From: Xanthomonas euroxanthea
GTDB lineage: Bacteria > Pseudomonadota > Gammaproteobacteria > Xanthomonadales > Xanthomonadaceae
DNA: 64,000 nt
Assembly (NCBI RefSeq): GCF_900476395.1
Contig: NZ_UIHB01000002.1
Location: 434,001-498,000, forward strand
Reading direction: 5' to 3'
In this document: positions 34,003 through 42,276 of the stretch, one piece after another
Position numbering within the stretch: the stretch's first letter is position 1
How the letters are laid out: the number at the start of each line of letters is the position of its first letter
The notes under the pieces: generated by a model
What the model was told of the DNA's origin: nothing
The model's database searches: none
The model's input: the letters and a program-made list of their open reading frames with translations, nothing else
Made by a program: the position numbers and the translations under genes

Positions 34003-34079
34003 TGGTGCGCCCGGAGAGATTCGAACTCCCGACCGCCTGGTTCGTAGCCAGGTACTCTATCCAACTGAGCTACGGGCGC
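34003..34079 (-). tRNA. tRNA-Arg (anticodon ACG), copy 2
   Basis: On the minus strand the acceptor GCGCCCG pairs with CGGGCGC, and discriminator A and CCA are encoded. The anticodon loop CTACGAA holds ACG (A34 is normally deaminated to inosine to read CGU/CGC/CGA). The D-loop AGCTCAGTTGGATAGAGT and T-loop GTTCGAATC are standard. It is identical over all 77 bases to the copy at 34187-34263. Confidence 0.96.
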
Positions 34080-34144
34080 ATTATCTTGTTTTGACTTGCA
34101 TTTCGACTTGCAGATCCATCGCAGTGCGATAAGACCTTTTAACT

Positions 34145-34170
34145 AAAAAGACAGCGTTTGAAGGCTGTCT
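34145..34170 (-). terminator. terminator between the two tRNA-Arg genes
   Basis: On the minus strand AGACAGC, an 8-base loop and GCTGTCT are followed by TTTTT. It lies 17 bases after the first transcribed tRNA-Arg, so the downstream copy needs read-through or its own promoter. Confidence 0.75.
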
Positions 34171-34186
34171 CTCGTTGTTCTGAAGA

Positions 34187-34263
34187 TGGTGCGCCCGGAG
34201 AGATTCGAACTCCCGACCGCCTGGTTCGTAGCCAGGTACTCTATCCAACTGAGCTACGGGCGC
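34187..34263 (-). tRNA. tRNA-Arg (anticodon ACG), copy 1
   Basis: Same 77-base gene as at 34003-34079, including encoded CCA, 184 bases apart. It is the promoter-proximal copy, read from a near-consensus promoter at 34279-34307. Confidence 0.96.
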
Positions 34264-34278
34264 GTCGTCAGGAGCGGA

Positions 34279-34307
34279 ATTATGCGGATGCCTGGAGTGC
34301 TCGTCAA
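34279..34307 (-). promoter_or_regulatory. sigma-70 promoter of tRNA-Arg copy 1
   Basis: On the minus strand TTGACG (34302-34307), a 17-base spacer and CATAAT (34279-34284), followed by a G/C-rich discriminator. The -35 overlaps the stop of the upstream hydrolase gene. Confidence 0.8.
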
Positions 34308-35185
34308 TCCCTTTGTGAAAGTCGATCGTCGCTGCCCGCATCGCCAAGCTGCCGCCGCAGCGCAGCGGCAACGGCAGCAGGCGTCTTCATCCACGCAAAA
34401 TGATCGCTACGCGTGCCCAGTCGCGCATCGTCCAGGGCGATGCGCTCGGCAGGTGCCTGCGGCATTTTCTGCAGCAAGGCCTGCAAGGCGCCGGGCGGGC
34501 CGAAGCGGTCGCGTGCGAAGGTCACTGCGCTGATCGGCATGCGCAGTTGGCCCAGCGCCTGTTCGAGATTCCATGACGTGCCGGCCGCACGATAACGATT
34601 GCTGCGACCGACCTGCGCCCAATCGGCGATCAGGCTGCGCGCCTCGGTTCCGCCGAAACCGAGCGTTCGTCCATGCAGCACGCCCTGGGTACGTGCCAGC
34701 CATGGCAGCAGTCGGAAGATCAGCGGCAGGCCGTAGCGCATCGGCACCGGGAAATTGCGCCAGTACGGCGAGCCGCTGGCGACCAGCCACAGCTGCACAA
34801 TCCGTGCAGGCTGCAACGCGGCATGGCAGCAGGCCAGTTGGCCGCCGAGGCTGTGACCGCCGAGCACGCACGGCAGCTGCGGGTCATGCAGGTCGAGCAG
34901 CGCCCGGCTGGCGGGAATATCGTCGGCAAGCAGCGTGCGATAGCCCCAGTCGTGCTGGCGCGAGGGGCGCAGGGTGCTGCTGCCATTGCCGCGCCATTCG
35001 TGCAGGTACACCGCAATGCCGGTGCCGGCCAGTGCATGTGCGAACGGCAGGTAGTGTCGCGCGGCGACTCCGAGTGCCGGCAGCCACAGCAGGCTGGCGA
35101 TCGGCCGCGCCGGGGCGTGGCGCAGCACCTGCCAGGCATGTCCATCCACGGCGGTGACGGTGAGCGTGCTGGCGTGCACGCTCAT
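34304..35185 (-). CDS. alpha/beta-fold hydrolase
   Basis: This 293-residue soluble hydrolase has the nucleophile elbow GGHSLGGQLA (Ser at about 116), an oxyanion-side motif LHEWRGNGSS, and a C-terminal His candidate in GTRSDHFAWM (about 271). The fold resembles serine aminopeptidase/monoacylglycerol lipase-like proteins. The substrate is unknown. The ATG overlaps the thiD stop by four bases (ATGA), so the two are probably co-translated, but no thiamine-related role can be read from the sequence. Confidence 0.8.
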   Translation of the reverse strand: MSVHASTLTVTAVDGHAWQVLRHAPARPIASLLWLPALGVAARHYLPFAHALAGTGIAVYLHEWRGNGSSTLRPSRQHDWGYRTLLADDIPASRALLDLHDPQLPCVLGGHSLGGQLACCHAALQPARIVQLWLVASGSPYWRNFPVPMRYGLPLIFRLLPWLARTQGVLHGRTLGFGGTEARSLIADWAQVGRSNRYRAAGTSWNLEQALGQLRMPISAVTFARDRFGPPGALQALLQKMPQAPAERIALDDARLGTRSDHFAWMKTPAAVAAALRRQLGDAGSDDRLSQRD

Positions 35186-35991
35186 GGGCTGGGCGCGGCA
35201 CCGAAATGGTCCAGGACCAGCACCTCGCCGTGACCGGGGCTATGGCCGAGGCGGATGGCGCGCGCGACGTAGTCGATGGCCGCTTCGCAGGCATTGAGCA
35301 GGGACAGGCCCTGGCACACCTGCGCGGCAATGGCCGCCGACAAGCTGCAGCCGGTGCCGTGCGCATCGACCTGCAGGCGCGGATGCATGAACACGTCCTG
35401 GGTGACGCCGTCATCGAAGCGGTCGATCACGCGCGTGCCCTCGTGCAGGTGACCGCCCTTGAGCAGCACCGCGTTGGCGCCGAGGTCGAGCAGGGCGGCG
35501 GTGGCATGCTCGGCGGCATCGGCATCGTCGATGCGGCGGCCGGTCAGCAGCTCGGCTTCGGGCGTATTCGGCGTGATCAGCGTGGCCAGCGGCAGCAGGC
35601 GCGTGCGCAGGGCCTCCAGTGCGGCGTCTTCGAGCAGGCGGGCGCCGCTGGTGGACACCATCACCGGGTCGAGCACCACGAACGGCGGGCGATGTCTTTC
35701 AAGCAGATCGGCCACGCAATGGATGACCTCGGCGTTGGCGAGCATGCCGAGCTTGACTGCCTGAATTTCGAAGTCCGCAAAGCAGGCATCGATCTGCGCC
35801 TGCAGGAACGCGATCGGCGGGACATGCACGGCAGTGACGGCGCGGGTGTTCTGCGCGGTCAATGCGGCGATCGCCGACAAGCCGTGCACGCGGTGCGCGG
35901 CGAAGGTCTTGAGGTCGGCCTGGATGCCGGCGCCACCGCCGGAATCGGAGCCGGCGATGGTCAGGGCGGACAGCGTGCTGGACGTGGTCAT
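35182..35991 (-). CDS. thiD: hydroxymethylpyrimidine / phosphomethylpyrimidine kinase
   Basis: ThiD phosphorylates HMP and HMP-P in thiamine synthesis. The 269-residue ribokinase-fold protein starts [30 protein letters not shown], with [45 protein letters not shown] and the anion hole/catalytic Asp in [15 protein letters not shown]. An upstream in-frame ATG (36078) is rejected because the family starts with [13 protein letters not shown] near residue 10. It is not adjacent to thiE or thiC here. Confidence 0.94.
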   Translation of the reverse strand: MTTSSTLSALTIAGSDSGGGAGIQADLKTFAAHRVHGLSAIAALTAQNTRAVTAVHVPPIAFLQAQIDACFADFEIQAVKLGMLANAEVIHCVADLLERHRPPFVVLDPVMVSTSGARLLEDAALEALRTRLLPLATLITPNTPEAELLTGRRIDDADAAEHATAALLDLGANAVLLKGGHLHEGTRVIDRFDDGVTQDVFMHPRLQVDAHGTGCSLSAAIAAQVCQGLSLLNACEAAIDYVARAIRLGHSPGHGEVLVLDHFGAAPSP

Positions 35992-36028
35992 GAGGGGATT
36001 TTGCACTGCCGCCTGGCGGAAGTGCGGA

Positions 36029-36700
36029 TCATTGCGTACGCCAGCGACGCCATTGCAGGTAGGCAATGTAGCCGGCACCGGTCAATCCGGTGAGGCCGGC
36101 TGGCAGGTAGAGCGCGTCGTAGTGCCAGCGCTGGAACAGCCAGGTGCCAAGCACGCTGCCGGCGAGAAAGCCGCTGATGATCAACCCGCTCAGCGTGAGC
36201 CGGCGCACCTGCAGCGGGCGCCCGCGCAGCAGGTGCCCCAGGCCGATGCCCAGGTCGGTGAACATGCCGCTCAGGTGCGTGGTGCGCACCGCCGCGCCAC
36301 TGAGGGTGGTGGCCATGGCGTTCTGCAGCCCGCAGGCACCTGCGGCGACCAGCGCGCCGCCGACGTGATGCAGCTTGAACAGCGGAATCGCGGCCAGCAA
36401 CAGCAGCGCTTCGAGCAGCAGCGCCGCGCCGTAGCGCTGTCCGAGCCGCAAGACATCGTCCTGGATGATCAGGCCGCTGAGCATGGCGCCTGCGCAGAAG
36501 GCGATCAGGATGCCCCACAGGAAGCCGATCTCCGGTGCGCTGTCCTGCACCAGCGCCACGCCGAGCAGGCTGGTGGTGCCGGTGAGATGGCTGACCACCT
36601 GGTGTTCGGAACCCAGGTAGCCGACCACGTTGACCATGCCGGCCACACCCGACAACGCGACCGCGCCGATCCAGACCCAGCGCGGCAGCAACAGGCCCAT
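36029..36700 (-). CDS. DUF1275 (YoaK) family membrane protein
   Basis: A 223-residue polytopic inner-membrane protein with about six hydrophobic segments. The DUF1275 signature is present: [28 protein letters not shown] in the first helices, [33 protein letters not shown] in the middle, and [14 protein letters not shown] near the end. The function of the family is unknown. It begins seven bases after the stop of the lipoprotein gene and is the last gene of the phoH transcript. Confidence 0.87.
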   Translation of the reverse strand: MGLLLPRWVWIGAVALSGVAGMVNVVGYLGSEHQVVSHLTGTTSLLGVALVQDSAPEIGFLWGILIAFCAGAMLSGLIIQDDVLRLGQRYGAALLLEALLLLAAIPLFKLHHVGGALVAAGACGLQNAMATTLSGAAVRTTHLSGMFTDLGIGLGHLLRGRPLQVRRLTLSGLIISGFLAGSVLGTWLFQRWHYDALYLPAGLTGLTGAGYIAYLQWRRWRTQ

Positions 36701-36706
36701 CGCCGG

Positions 36707-37189
36707 TCAGGGCGTGCCGTTGATGGCGATCTGCGAAAACGCGCCGGTTTGCGGGTCGTACAACGCGCCCCAGAACGCACTGCCGCCATCGCACACCCGG
36801 ATGGCGTCCCTGGCCGGTTTCACTGGCGGATCGTTCGGCAGCCTGAAGGCGTTGATGTAGATCAGCTGCTGGCCCTGGATCACCACGCCGACGTACTGGC
36901 GGTCGAAATCACGTGGCTCGGGGATGGTCGGGGTCAAGGCATCCTGCCTGGATTCGAGCTGCTCGATCTGCTGCTGGCTCGGTGTCCAGTAGCCGGTGAT
37001 CTGGCCAGGATGACGCGCCGGGCTGTCGCGCGAGCAGGTGTCCAGCACCTGCTCGGCGACGCTCTGGCGGGTGATGACCCAGGATTGCCCGCTCTTGAGG
37101 TTGGTGGGCACGCTGGCCGGAGGCGGCGTGGTCGCGCAGCCGGCAAGTGCCAGGACGGTGAACGCCGCCGCGCCGCGCAGCAGGTGCAT
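36707..37189 (-). CDS. lipoprotein of unknown function
   Basis: This 160-residue protein has a lipoprotein signal peptide ([20 protein letters not shown], lipidated Cys at about 18). The mature part contains [44 protein letters not shown] and [24 protein letters not shown], then a Cys-containing [20 protein letters not shown] end. I do not recognise a named family, but the pattern [18 protein letters not shown] occurs in conserved hypothetical Xanthomonas/Lysobacter proteins as far as I recall. The ATG overlaps the phoH stop (TGATG). Confidence 0.75.
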   Translation of the reverse strand: MHLLRGAAAFTVLALAGCATTPPPASVPTNLKSGQSWVITRQSVAEQVLDTCSRDSPARHPGQITGYWTPSQQQIEQLESRQDALTPTIPEPRDFDRQYVGVVIQGQQLIYINAFRLPNDPPVKPARDAIRVCDGGSAFWGALYDPQTGAFSQIAINGTP

Positions 37190-38586
37190 CACAGCACCTC
37201 CGAGGCGAAGTCGGCCAGGCGCGACCGCTCGCCACGACGCAGCGTGATATGCGCGCTGTGCGGCCAGGCCTTGAAGCGGTCCACCGCATAGGTCAGGCCC
37301 GAGGTGGTCTCGGTGAGGTAGGGCGTATCGATCTGTTCGACATTGCCCAGGCACACGATCTTGGTGCCGGGGCCGGCACGGGTGATCAGCGTCTTCATCT
37401 GCTTGGGCGTGAGGTTCTGCGCTTCGTCCAGAATCAGGTAGCGCGACAGGAAGGTGCGCCCGCGCATGAAGTTCATCGAGCGGATCTTGATGCGGCTGGC
37501 GAGCAGGTCGTTGGTGGCCGCGCGGCCCCACGAGCCGCCTTCCTGGTTGTGGGTGAGCACTTCCAGGTTGTCGGTCAGTGCGCCCATCCACGGGGTCATC
37601 TTTTCCTCTTCGGTGCCGGGCAGAAAGCCGATGTCTTCGCCGACGCTGACGGTGGCGCGGGTCATGATGATTTCGCGGTAACGCTGCTGATCCATCGTCT
37701 GCGCCAGGCCGGCGGCCAGGGCGAGCAAGGTCTTGCCGGTACCGGCGGTGCCGAGCAGGGTGACGAAATCGATCTCCGGGTCCATCAAGGCATTGAGCGC
37801 GAAGTTCTGCTCGCGGTTGCGCGCCACGATGCCCCACACCGCGTGCTGGCCGCTGCGGAAATCGTCGACCAGGCACAGCGTGGCCTTGCCGCCGCCGACC
37901 TTGGCCACGCGCAGTTCCACTTCGTCCTCGCCCGGCAGATACAGGTACTGGTTCGGATACCAGTCCTCGTCGTCGGCCAGCACGATCTCGTAATGGGTGC
38001 GGCCACGCTCGTTCCAGCTGCGCAGGTCCTGGTTGTGCTTTTCCCAGAAGTTTTCCGGCAGCTCGATGGCGCCGGTGAACAGCAGGCTGAAATCGTCCAG
38101 CGCGCGATCGTTCTGGTAGTCCTCGGCATTCAGGCCGCTGATGTAGGCCTTGATGCGCAGGTTGATGTCCTTGGACACCAGGATGACCGGTACATCCGGA
38201 TTCTCCTCGCACAGCGCCAGCACCGATGCCAGGATCTTGTTGTCCGGAATCATCGCGCCGAAGGTGCGGCCCGGGTCGATCGGATGGATCTGGAAATACA
38301 GCCGGCCGATCGCGGCCTGGCCCTTGAGCTGGATGCCCTGCGGATGGCTGAGCAGGATGCCGGCCTGGATCTGCTCGGCGTTGGTGTTCTCCAGCAATTC
38401 GTCCAAAAAGCGGCTGACCTGGCGCGCATTCCGGCTGACTTCGGACGTGCCCTTCTTGGCGTTGTCCAGTTCCTCGATCACCTGCATCGGCAGGAACACA
38501 TCGTGTTCCTCGAATTTGAACAGCGCGGTGGGATCGTGCATCAGCACGTTGGTGTCCAGCACGTAGATGCGCTTGCCTCGGGTCAT
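37189..38586 (-). CDS. PIN-PhoH ATPase (PhoH2/YlaK-like)
   Basis: This 465-residue protein combines an N-terminal PIN RNase domain ([15 protein letters not shown], conserved acidic residues in VIEELDNAK and [11 protein letters not shown], about residues 5-150) with a C-terminal PhoH P-loop ATPase domain ([15 protein letters not shown]alker [39 protein letters not shown]alker B). Such proteins couple an RNase/toxin-like domain to helicase activity. The ATG at 38586 with GGAAGA upstream is preferred to a GTG at 38652. It heads a transcript with the lipoprotein and DUF1275 genes. Confidence 0.9.
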   Translation of the reverse strand: MTRGKRIYVLDTNVLMHDPTALFKFEEHDVFLPMQVIEELDNAKKGTSEVSRNARQVSRFLDELLENTNAEQIQAGILLSHPQGIQLKGQAAIGRLYFQIHPIDPGRTFGAMIPDNKILASVLALCEENPDVPVILVSKDINLRIKAYISGLNAEDYQNDRALDDFSLLFTGAIELPENFWEKHNQDLRSWNERGRTHYEIVLADDEDWYPNQYLYLPGEDEVELRVAKVGGGKATLCLVDDFRSGQHAVWGIVARNREQNFALNALMDPEIDFVTLLGTAGTGKTLLALAAGLAQTMDQQRYREIIMTRATVSVGEDIGFLPGTEEEKMTPWMGALTDNLEVLTHNQEGGSWGRAATNDLLASRIKIRSMNFMRGRTFLSRYLILDEAQNLTPKQMKTLITRAGPGTKIVCLGNVEQIDTPYLTETTSGLTYAVDRFKAWPHSAHITLRRGERSRLADFASEVL

Positions 38587-38668
38587 TGGGTCTTCCAAGT
38601 GATGGAACAGGGGCGAGCCATCACGCCTGCGGGGCAGGGTGATGGAGGACACGGGAAACCAGGGGGCG

Positions 38669-39151
38669 TCACTGTCTGGCGTGCGCCTTCAACGCGGCCA
38701 GCACGGCGTCGGCGTGGCCGGCCACCTTGACCTTGCGCCAGGCCTGCACCACAACCCCTTCGGGCGACAGCAGGAAGGTGCTGCGCTCGATACCGAGCAC
38801 CTGCTTGCCGTACATGTTCTTTTCCTTGATCACGTCGAAGGCGCGGCACAGGGCCTCGTCGCCATCGCTGACCAGCGGGAAGGCAAAGCCCTGCTTGGCG
38901 CAGAAATTGTCGTGCGACTTCACCGAGTCGCGCGACACGCCCAGCACGACCGCGCCGGCCTGCGTGAACTGCGGCAGCAGCGCATTGAAATCCAGGCCTT
39001 CGGTGGTGCAGCCGGGGGTGCTGTCCTTCGGGTAGAAGTAAAGCACCAGCCATTTGCCGGCATAGCCGCGCAAGGTGGTCTGAATGCCACCGGACAGCGA
39101 CAGTGGCAGGTCCAGGCTTGCGGCGGGGAGGTCAAGTACAGCGTCGGTCAT
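38669..39151 (-). CDS. bcp: peroxiredoxin Bcp (PrxQ), atypical 2-Cys type
   Basis: This 160-residue thiol peroxidase has peroxidatic Cys48 in PKDSTPGCTTEG. The usual resolving Cys five residues later is absent (Leu), and Cys84 in HDNFCAKQGF replaces it. This Cys48/Cys84 pairing is the one described for the X. campestris enzyme. It reduces peroxides and lipid hydroperoxides with thioredoxin. It lies downstream of gcvR-rraB; gcvR-bcp is also a pair in E. coli. Confidence 0.94.
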   Translation of the reverse strand: MTDAVLDLPAASLDLPLSLSGGIQTTLRGYAGKWLVLYFYPKDSTPGCTTEGLDFNALLPQFTQAGAVVLGVSRDSVKSHDNFCAKQGFAFPLVSDGDEALCRAFDVIKEKNMYGKQVLGIERSTFLLSPEGVVVQAWRKVKVAGHADAVLAALKAHARQ

Positions 39152-39188
39152 CGTTGCTCAGCCCAAAGTGGAGGGGCGTGCGGCGCGG

Positions 39189-39539
39189 TCATGCCGGGCC
39201 GACGTCCATCCCATCATAAGCAGCCACGTGGAAACGTTTGGCAAGCGCATCGAACTGCGCATTGCGCTGATTCAGCGACTCGATGGTGTGCTGTTCCAGC
39301 TTGTCCACATGCAGGAAGTAGGACTCCTCGTCGTCGCCATCGTCTTCGTCGCGTTCGCCGAGGAAGATGTCGATGACGCGATAGCCGTCCTGGGTCAGTT
39401 GCGCGGCGAGCTGTTGCAGCGGTTGCTGGGCCGGGTCGGCGAAGAAATATTCCCAGCGCAACGGCCCGTCGAGATTCCAGTCGGTCTCGGAGCGGATGTG
39501 CTCGAACATCTGTTTCAGTGCGGAAAGGGCAATGGCCAT
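39189..39539 (-). CDS. rraB: RraB family protein (regulator of RNase E activity)
   Basis: A 116-residue acidic protein with the RraB/DUF695 pattern: LEQHTIESLNQRNAQFDALAKRFHVAAYDGMDVG at the C-terminus and an acidic loop (GERDEDDGDDEESYF). E. coli RraB binds RNase E and inhibits some of its activity. It lies 13 bases after gcvR, between gcvR and bcp. The homology is reasonable, but inhibition of RNase E in this organism is inferred. Confidence 0.8.
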   Translation of the reverse strand: MAIALSALKQMFEHIRSETDWNLDGPLRWEYFFADPAQQPLQQLAAQLTQDGYRVIDIFLGERDEDDGDDEESYFLHVDKLEQHTIESLNQRNAQFDALAKRFHVAAYDGMDVGPA

Positions 39540-39552
39540 CGGGACGTCTGCC

Positions 39553-40128
39553 TCAGAACTTCATCGGGTCCATGATCGCGTCGAGATTGAGGTGATCACA
39601 GAATTCCAGGAAATCATCGCGCAGTGCGGCGATGTGCATGTTGGCCGGCACGCCGATCGTCACCTGCGCAGAGAACATCTCCGCGCCGGTCTGCATGGCG
39701 CGGTAGCGCGTGCTCTGCAGGTTCTCGATGGTGATGCCCTGGCGGTCGAAGAAATCGGCCAGCTGGAACAGGATGCCCGGCTTGTCGGCGGCGATGACTT
39801 CGACGATGTAGGGCAGCAGGTTGGACTGGGTCTGCTTGGGGCCGGTGCGGTACCACACCAGCTTCAGGCCCTCTTCGCGCTCGAGGCGGGTCAGCATGGC
39901 CTCCAGCTTGGCGACCGAGTCCCAGGAGCCGGTGGCCAGGGCGGTGACCGAGACATCGCGCCCCACCGTGGCCAGGCGGGCGTCCACGAGATTGCAGCCG
40001 CTATCGGCGATGCGGCGGGTGACGGGCAACAGGGGGGACTCCGGATGCGTCGTGTAGGCGTTGATCAGGAGGTGGTTTTCGGTCGGCGAGGGCCGGGGAG
40101 TCGAGTCGGTCAAAGGGGCTTCCGGCAT
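39553..40128 (-). CDS. gcvR: glycine cleavage system repressor-type ACT protein GcvR
   Basis: This 191-residue protein has two ACT domains: about 20-90 (ADSGCNLVDARLATVGRDVSVTALATGSW) and 110-185 (VEVIAADKPGILFQLADFFDRQGITIENLQSTRY). GcvR antagonises GcvA at the glycine-cleavage operon. The ATG at 40128 is chosen; upstream in-frame starts would extend it with unrelated sequence into the dapA promoter. It is divergent from dapA, as in E. coli. Confidence 0.9.
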   Translation of the reverse strand: MPEAPLTDSTPRPSPTENHLLINAYTTHPESPLLPVTRRIADSGCNLVDARLATVGRDVSVTALATGSWDSVAKLEAMLTRLEREEGLKLVWYRTGPKQTQSNLLPYIVEVIAADKPGILFQLADFFDRQGITIENLQSTRYRAMQTGAEMFSAQVTIGVPANMHIAALRDDFLEFCDHLNLDAIMDPMKF

Positions 40129-40271
40129 TGCATCAGGCTGAATGGCCGCCCGGGCAGGCGCCCTGGCGGTGACCAGCATACTTGCCCGTGGTTTCGCGCC
40201 GCAAGTAACATGCAGGCGGCCACAACCCGCGTGCGCGCGGGCCTTTCCTGTCACGTAAGAGCAGCAGAATC

Positions 40272-41180
40272 TTGTCCCTTTCCGGCATCATCACCGCGCT
40301 GGCGACCCCTTTCGGTCCGGACGGCGCACTCGACCTGGATGCCTGGCGGCGGTTGCTGGAACAGCAACTGCACGGCGGCGTGCAGGGAATCGTCGTCGCC
40401 GGTTCCACCGGCGAGGCCGCCGCATTGAGCGACGAGGAGTACGACACCTTGTTGCGTGCCGCCGTTGCGCAGGTGGCCGGCCGCGTGCCGGTGCTGGCCG
40501 GCACCGGCCTGTCGGGCACCGCCAAGACCATCGCGCAGACGCGCCGCGCCGCTGCGCTGGGTGCGCAGTACGCGCTGGTGGTGACGCCGCCGTACGTGCG
40601 TCCGACCCAGGCCGGCCTGCAGGCGCATTTCCTGGCGGTTGCCGACAACGGCGGCTTGCCGGTGGTGCTGTACAACGTGCCCGGCCGCACCGGATGCGAC
40701 CTGTTGCCGGAGACGGTTGCCACGCTGGTCGGGCATGCGAACATCGTCGGCATCAAGGAAGCGCGCAGCGAGCCGGAGCGCATGGCCGCGCTGGTGGCGC
40801 TGCGCAGCGAGTCCTTCGTGGTGCTCAGCGGTGATGACGGCAGCGCCGCACAGGCGATGCTGTCCGGTGCCGACGGGTTGGTTTCGGTGGCGTCCAACGC
40901 CTTGCCGTCGGCCTATCGGCGCCTGTGCGACCTGGCCCGCGACGGCCAGCGCGAGGCGGCCACCACGTGGGACGCACGCCTGAGCGAGTACCACAGTTTC
41001 TGCGGCATCGAATCCAATCCCATCCCGGTCAAGGCGCTGCTGCAGCGCGCCGGGATCGGGTACGGCCTGCGTTTGCCGTTACTGCCCCTTTCTGCGGCGC
41101 ACCAGCCCGCCGCCGACCGCCTTGCCGCCGACGCTGTTGCGTTGGAAGCGCTTTCCAGCCGCGAAATGCTCGCGGCCTGA
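40272..41180 (+). CDS. dapA: 4-hydroxy-tetrahydrodipicolinate synthase
   Basis: DapA is the first committed enzyme of lysine/diaminopimelate synthesis. The 302-residue TIM barrel has [18 protein letters not shown], the proton-relay Tyr in [13 protein letters not shown] and the Schiff-base Lys162 in [10 protein letters not shown]. The start is TTG at 40272 ([14 protein letters not shown]), the only start that agrees with the family. It is followed after 16 bases by a BamC-like lipoprotein gene, the same pair as E. coli dapA-bamC. Confidence 0.95.
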   Translation: MSLSGIITALATPFGPDGALDLDAWRRLLEQQLHGGVQGIVVAGSTGEAAALSDEEYDTLLRAAVAQVAGRVPVLAGTGLSGTAKTIAQTRRAAALGAQYALVVTPPYVRPTQAGLQAHFLAVADNGGLPVVLYNVPGRTGCDLLPETVATLVGHANIVGIKEARSEPERMAALVALRSESFVVLSGDDGSAAQAMLSGADGLVSVASNALPSAYRRLCDLARDGQREAATTWDARLSEYHSFCGIESNPIPVKALLQRAGIGYGLRLPLLPLSAAHQPAADRLAADAVALEALSSREMLAA

Positions 41181-41196
41181 CCCAGGAGATCTATCG

Positions 41197-41715
41197 ATGC
41201 GTCATTCCGTTTCCCCCGTCCGCGTGCTCTCGCTCGCGTTGCTGGCGACCGCCACCGTCGCCGCCACGAGCGGTTGCAGCTGGTTCCACAAGGGCGCACG
41301 CGGTGACTACGCGCTGGCCCCGGAAGCCCGTCCGCTGGAAGTGCCGCCGGATCTGAACCTGCCCGATACCTCCGGCGCGATGAAGGTGCCGACGCTGGCT
41401 TCGACCGCGCAGCAGAACACTTCGGCGCCGCCGTCCGCCAGCGCCAACAGCGGCTTCACCGTGCCGGGCGAGCGCGACGAGGTGTTCGCCAAGGTCGGTG
41501 CGGCACTGGCCGACATTCCCGGCCTGACCATCGCCAGCAAGGCGCAGATGCTCGGTTCCTACGACGTGAGCTACGAAGGATCCAGCTTCCTGGTACGCGT
41601 GGTGAAGGTCGACGCCGGCAGCTACGTGTCGGCAGTGGATCCGCGCGGCATGCCGGCCACCGCGGCAGCGCCGGTGGCGGTGATCACCGCGTTGAAGGGC
41701 AAGCTGGGCGGCTGA
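41197..41715 (+). CDS. short BamC-like (NlpB) outer-membrane lipoprotein
   Basis: A 172-residue lipoprotein (signal peptide with ATSGCSWF, Cys at about 27). An unstructured segment with the BamC hallmark ARPLEVPPDLNLPD is followed by one helix-grip-like domain (FTVPGERDEVFAKVGAALADIPGLTIASKA to the C-terminus). E. coli BamC has about 344 residues and two helix-grip domains, so the C-terminal one is missing here. Its position behind dapA supports the BamC assignment. CCAGGAG upstream fixes the ATG at 41197. Confidence 0.78.
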   Translation: MRHSVSPVRVLSLALLATATVAATSGCSWFHKGARGDYALAPEARPLEVPPDLNLPDTSGAMKVPTLASTAQQNTSAPPSASANSGFTVPGERDEVFAKVGAALADIPGLTIASKAQMLGSYDVSYEGSSFLVRVVKVDAGSYVSAVDPRGMPATAAAPVAVITALKGKLGG

Positions 41716-41742
41716 GGCCGCTGCAGCCATCGCAGACAGCAG

Positions 41743-41766
41743 AACGGGCGCTTCGGCGCCCGTTTT
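41743..41766 (+). terminator. terminator of the dapA-bamC transcript
   Basis: AACGGGCGC, a TTCG tetraloop and GCGCCCGTT followed by TT: a perfect 9-bp UUCG hairpin with a short T-tract. Confidence 0.9.
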
Positions 41767-41836
41767 GCGTTTCTGATGCGGTGTCGTCGCTGCGCTGCCG
41801 TGGCGTTGCTGCGGCTGGAGGCGGCCAGGCGCTATG

Positions 41837-42160
41837 TCAGCGCTGCAGCAGCGGCAGCTTGTTCGGCTTGCCGTCCCATTCGGCGGCATCGGGCAGCGGC
41901 TCCTGGCGCACGGTCAGCACCGGCCAGGCCTTGGCCAGCTCGGCGTTGAGCGCGACGAAGCCTTCCTGGCCTGCCGGGACGTCGTCTTCCGGGTAGATCG
42001 CGTTGGCCGGGCATTCCGGCTCGCACAGCGTGCAGTCGATGCACTCATCCGGGTCGATGACCAGGAAGTTCGGGCCGACATGGAAGCAATCCACCGGACA
42101 GACCTCGACACAGTCGGTGTATTTGCACTTGATGCAGTTTTCGGTGACAACAAAAGGCAT
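41837..42160 (-). CDS. fdxA: 7Fe ferredoxin (3Fe-4S / 4Fe-4S, Azotobacter FdI type)
   Basis: This 107-residue electron carrier starts [29 protein letters not shown]. The first cluster motif (CIKCKYTDC...CPVD) is modified so that the extra Cys favours a 3Fe-4S cluster; the second, [12 protein letters not shown], binds 4Fe-4S. The length and the C-terminal extension (about 60-107) match the FdxA family of proteobacteria. The gene stands alone, between terminators. Confidence 0.94.
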   Translation of the reverse strand: MPFVVTENCIKCKYTDCVEVCPVDCFHVGPNFLVIDPDECIDCTLCEPECPANAIYPEDDVPAGQEGFVALNAELAKAWPVLTVRQEPLPDAAEWDGKPNKLPLLQR

Positions 42161-42276
42161 GGCGGAATCCGGCGTTTAGCCTGTCAATTCTAAAGCAGTC
42201 CGGTGGCCGGTGTGGGGTTGGCGGGGATTTGTCCGCCCCGGCCGTGGCCGGCCGGTTGCGTGCTGGGCGTCTGCGC

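Noticed and set aside
34003..34263. tRNA-Arg pair considered as the attachment site of a genomic island
   Set aside because: No integrase, no partial tRNA direct repeat and no change in composition were seen on either side.
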